Source of the DNA: an uncultured Lachnospiraceae bacterium
Lineage (GTDB): Bacteria; Bacillota; Clostridia; Lachnospirales; Lachnospiraceae
Assembly (NCBI GenBank): GCA_910585905.1
Contig: CAJUID010000004.1
Span: forward strand, 1 to 64,000
Direction: 5' to 3'
Length of the DNA: 64,000 nt
The position numbers and the translations under genes were made by a program. This document shows positions 62,357-64,000 of this stretch, in pieces. The first letter of the stretch is position 1. Each line of letters opens with the position of its first letter. The notes under the pieces are model-generated. The model had not been told where the DNA came from. It worked only from the letters and a program-made list of their open reading frames with translations, and ran no database searches.

Positions 62357-63382
62357 TCAACAAGTAACCTTTAAAATCTGTGCCCTCCCATGTATCCTAA
62401 GCAGCCCCGAACCTGCAGGCACAAATATACAGTCCCCCTTAATAAAATGGACCCAATGCCCACTTTCACCAAAAACCGTCCCACATCCTCCTATACAAAG
62501 CAAAACCTGAAAGGAATCACAATCCGTTTCAAGCTGGTACATTTCCCGGTGTCTCTCAGTGTAAACTATAAGACGACCAACCTGAAAATAACGGCATCTG
62601 CACAACAGTTCTTCTGCACATCCCCTAGAATATTTTAAAACTCTCATTCTCTGGTTTGTCGTCTCATCCTCCTCTATACGAATTACATTAACTGCCTTAT
62701 CAACCTGTAGTTTTCTCTTTTTCCCGTCCTTACTTGTTCTGTTATAATCATATAAACGGTATGTGATATTAGAATTTTCCTGCACCTCGGCAATTAACGA
62801 ACCCGCACCTATTCCATGCACAGTACCTGCCTTTACGAGAAAAATATCATCTTTGCATATTTTTACTTTTTGCAGATACTGCTCTATCCTGCCAGATTCA
62901 AGAATTGATTTTAAATGCTCCTTTTTTATATTTCTTCGAAAACCCAGAATTACCTCAGAATTTTCACTGGCATCCAACACATACCACATCTCCGTCTTTC
63001 CTAGCGCACCATTTTCATGTTTTGCTGCATAATCATCATCTGGATGCACCTGAATAGATAAACTCTCCCTTGCATCAATCAGTTTAATCAGAACTGGAAA
63101 TTCCTTTTTTCCGGCATAACGCCCCCCCATGTATTCAGGGTGTTCCAGAATTACTTCCGCTAAACTTTTTCCACAAAAACTGCCACTAGCTACCATACTT
63201 GGCCCATCTGGATGTACAGAACATTCCCATGTTTCCGCCAACGGGCTTATCGGGACTTCCTTGGCAAAATCATCCTTTAAGCGGCTCCCTCCCCACAAAT
63301 AATCTTTTCCAACTGGTTTTAACAAAAAAGGAAACGGTTTCTCCTGACTGTCATCTGTCCAATGCATATTTTTGTTTGTCAT
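62357..63382 (-). CDS. manA: Mannose-6-phosphate isomerase, class I
   Basis: 341 residues, zinc cupin enzyme interconverting mannose-6-phosphate and fructose-6-phosphate. Motifs: LKPVGKDYLWGGSRL at the N-terminus, the zinc site IQVHPDDDYAAKHENG and KTEMWYVLDA, then FLVKAGTVHGIGAGSLIAEVQ. The C-terminal cupin ends in RIHGRAQILKVTC. The frame begins 32 nt inside the end of the guanylyltransferase gene, so both are translationally coupled and supply GDP-mannose. Confidence 0.92.
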   Translation of the reverse strand: MTNKNMHWTDDSQEKPFPFLLKPVGKDYLWGGSRLKDDFAKEVPISPLAETWECSVHPDGPSMVASGSFCGKSLAEVILEHPEYMGGRYAGKKEFPVLIKLIDARESLSIQVHPDDDYAAKHENGALGKTEMWYVLDASENSEVILGFRRNIKKEHLKSILESGRIEQYLQKVKICKDDIFLVKAGTVHGIGAGSLIAEVQENSNITYRLYDYNRTSKDGKKRKLQVDKAVNVIRIEEDETTNQRMRVLKYSRGCAEELLCRCRYFQVGRLIVYTERHREMYQLETDCDSFQVLLCIGGCGTVFGESGHWVHFIKGDCIFVPAGSGLLRIHGRAQILKVTC

Positions 63383-64000
63383 GAACGCTAATCTCCCTCC
63401 CTAACTGCACCTCCATTATCTTTAGTTCGGTATCCGCTATTACTGTATGGCGGCAGCCTGCCTCAACAGCAATAACATCGCCCGCCTTAACCTGTTGTTC
63501 CATTCCTTCCACAATTGTCCTCCCTCTTCCAGAAAGAATTACCCATGCCTCATTGCGCCGTTTATGGCTATGATAATTCATCCTGTTTCCAGGTCGGAGA
63601 GTTACTTTAATGGTCAGACTTTCCTCTTCTACATCTAGGACACGGAAACTTCCCCATGATTTCTCAGCATACATAATCTGCTGCTGGATATTTTCTACAT
63701 ATGGCTTAATATAACTGGACTCTCCTTTATCCGATACCAGTATCCCCTCCGGGCTGGCCGAAACGATAACATTACTAAGCCCCATGCATAATACCGGCAC
63801 ATCAAGCTCATTCACGATATTTACATTCTTACATTTCCCGCCCAATATGGCATCGCCAAAATATGGCCCATCCATCGCTTCTGTTAAAGTGTTCCAGGTA
63901 CCTAAATCTTTCCACTGCCCATTAAAACGAACTGCTTTCACTTTTTTCTCCTGTTCCACTACCGCATAGTCAAAACTAATCCTGGGTAATTCATCATATT
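63351..64000 (-). CDS. manC: Mannose-1-phosphate guanylyltransferase, 3' part
   Basis: The reading frame is open to the window end, so the 5' part (nucleotidyltransferase domain) lies outside. About 216 C-terminal residues are visible: LPRISFDYAVVEQEKKVKAV, WKDLGTWNTLTEAM, a beta-helix, and a ManC-type cupin (SWGSFRVLDVEEE, RPGNRMNYHSHKRRNEAWVI, GDVIAVEAGCRHTV). This is the bifunctional GMP-PMI layout. It feeds GDP-mannose to glycan synthesis. Confidence 0.88.
   Translation of the reverse strand, partial: YDELPRISFDYAVVEQEKKVKAVRFNGQWKDLGTWNTLTEAMDGPYFGDAILGGKCKNVNIVNELDVPVLCMGLSNVIVSASPEGILVSDKGESSYIKPYVENIQQQIMYAEKSWGSFRVLDVEEESLTIKVTLRPGNRMNYHSHKRRNEAWVILSGRGRTIVEGMEQQVKAGDVIAVEAGCRHTVIADTELKIMEVQLGREISVHDKQKYALDR

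Overview
The window looks like a chromosomal segment of a motile, anaerobic Clostridia member, most likely a Lachnospiraceae relative of Roseburia or Agathobacter. Support: moderate-to-low GC, AGGAGG-type Shine-Dalgarno sites, GatCAB, LL-diaminopimelate aminotransferase, rubrerythrin, a FliK-like flagellar protein and a PilZ protein. The genus is inference. Most genes lie on the minus strand; starts were revised where a Shine-Dalgarno decides them. I saw no rRNA, tRNA, CRISPR array or complete insertion sequence.

Left part (1-25.9 kb). A Nat-type ABC exporter pair is followed by a YtrA-like GntR operon (regulator, ABC ATPase, two membrane proteins) that ends in mtnA. Next come a secreted Thr/Pro-rich protein, a ComEC-like metallo-beta-lactamase protein, an LCP cell-wall ligase and a GH31 glycosidase. 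A competence-like locus follows: comEA, response regulator, histidine kinase, GerMN lipoprotein, comEC. comEC seems to start at ATT. Then a small exporter, argB-argD divergent from argG across likely ArgR sites, rubrerythrin and a lone MarR regulator.

Central island (26.0-42.2 kb). About fifteen co-directional genes form what I read as a compact contractile injection system: a 767-residue sheath candidate, tube candidate, FHA proteins, two PP2C-like proteins (one membrane-anchored), baseplate-like proteins, a giant Hsp70/actin-fold ATPase with a SAP-like N-terminus, a fibre/adaptor-like protein, a DUF4280-type PAAR tip, a VgrG-like spike, a colicin-E3-type RNase effector and candidate immunity genes. 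I see no ClpV, TssB, gp25 or Tss membrane complex. The island is bounded by decayed genes (an AraC-like fragment and an Rpn-family pseudogene). This is the most interesting system in the window.

Right part (43.2-64 kb). A second unusual operon joins a beta-propeller/solute-binding lipoprotein, two sugar-type permeases, an HlyD/MacA-like adaptor and a MacB-core-like protein; it is divergent from its own two-component system. Then come FliK-like and PilZ genes, gatCAB behind a DUF1002 gene, dapL, a phosphotransferase, and manA with the 3' part of a mannose-1-phosphate guanylyltransferase running off the end.

Non-coding structure is rich: two MITE-like palindromic elements, a three-copy hairpin repeat, several terminators, sigma-A promoters with 17-bp spacing, and a recurring leader motif just upstream of unrelated genes.
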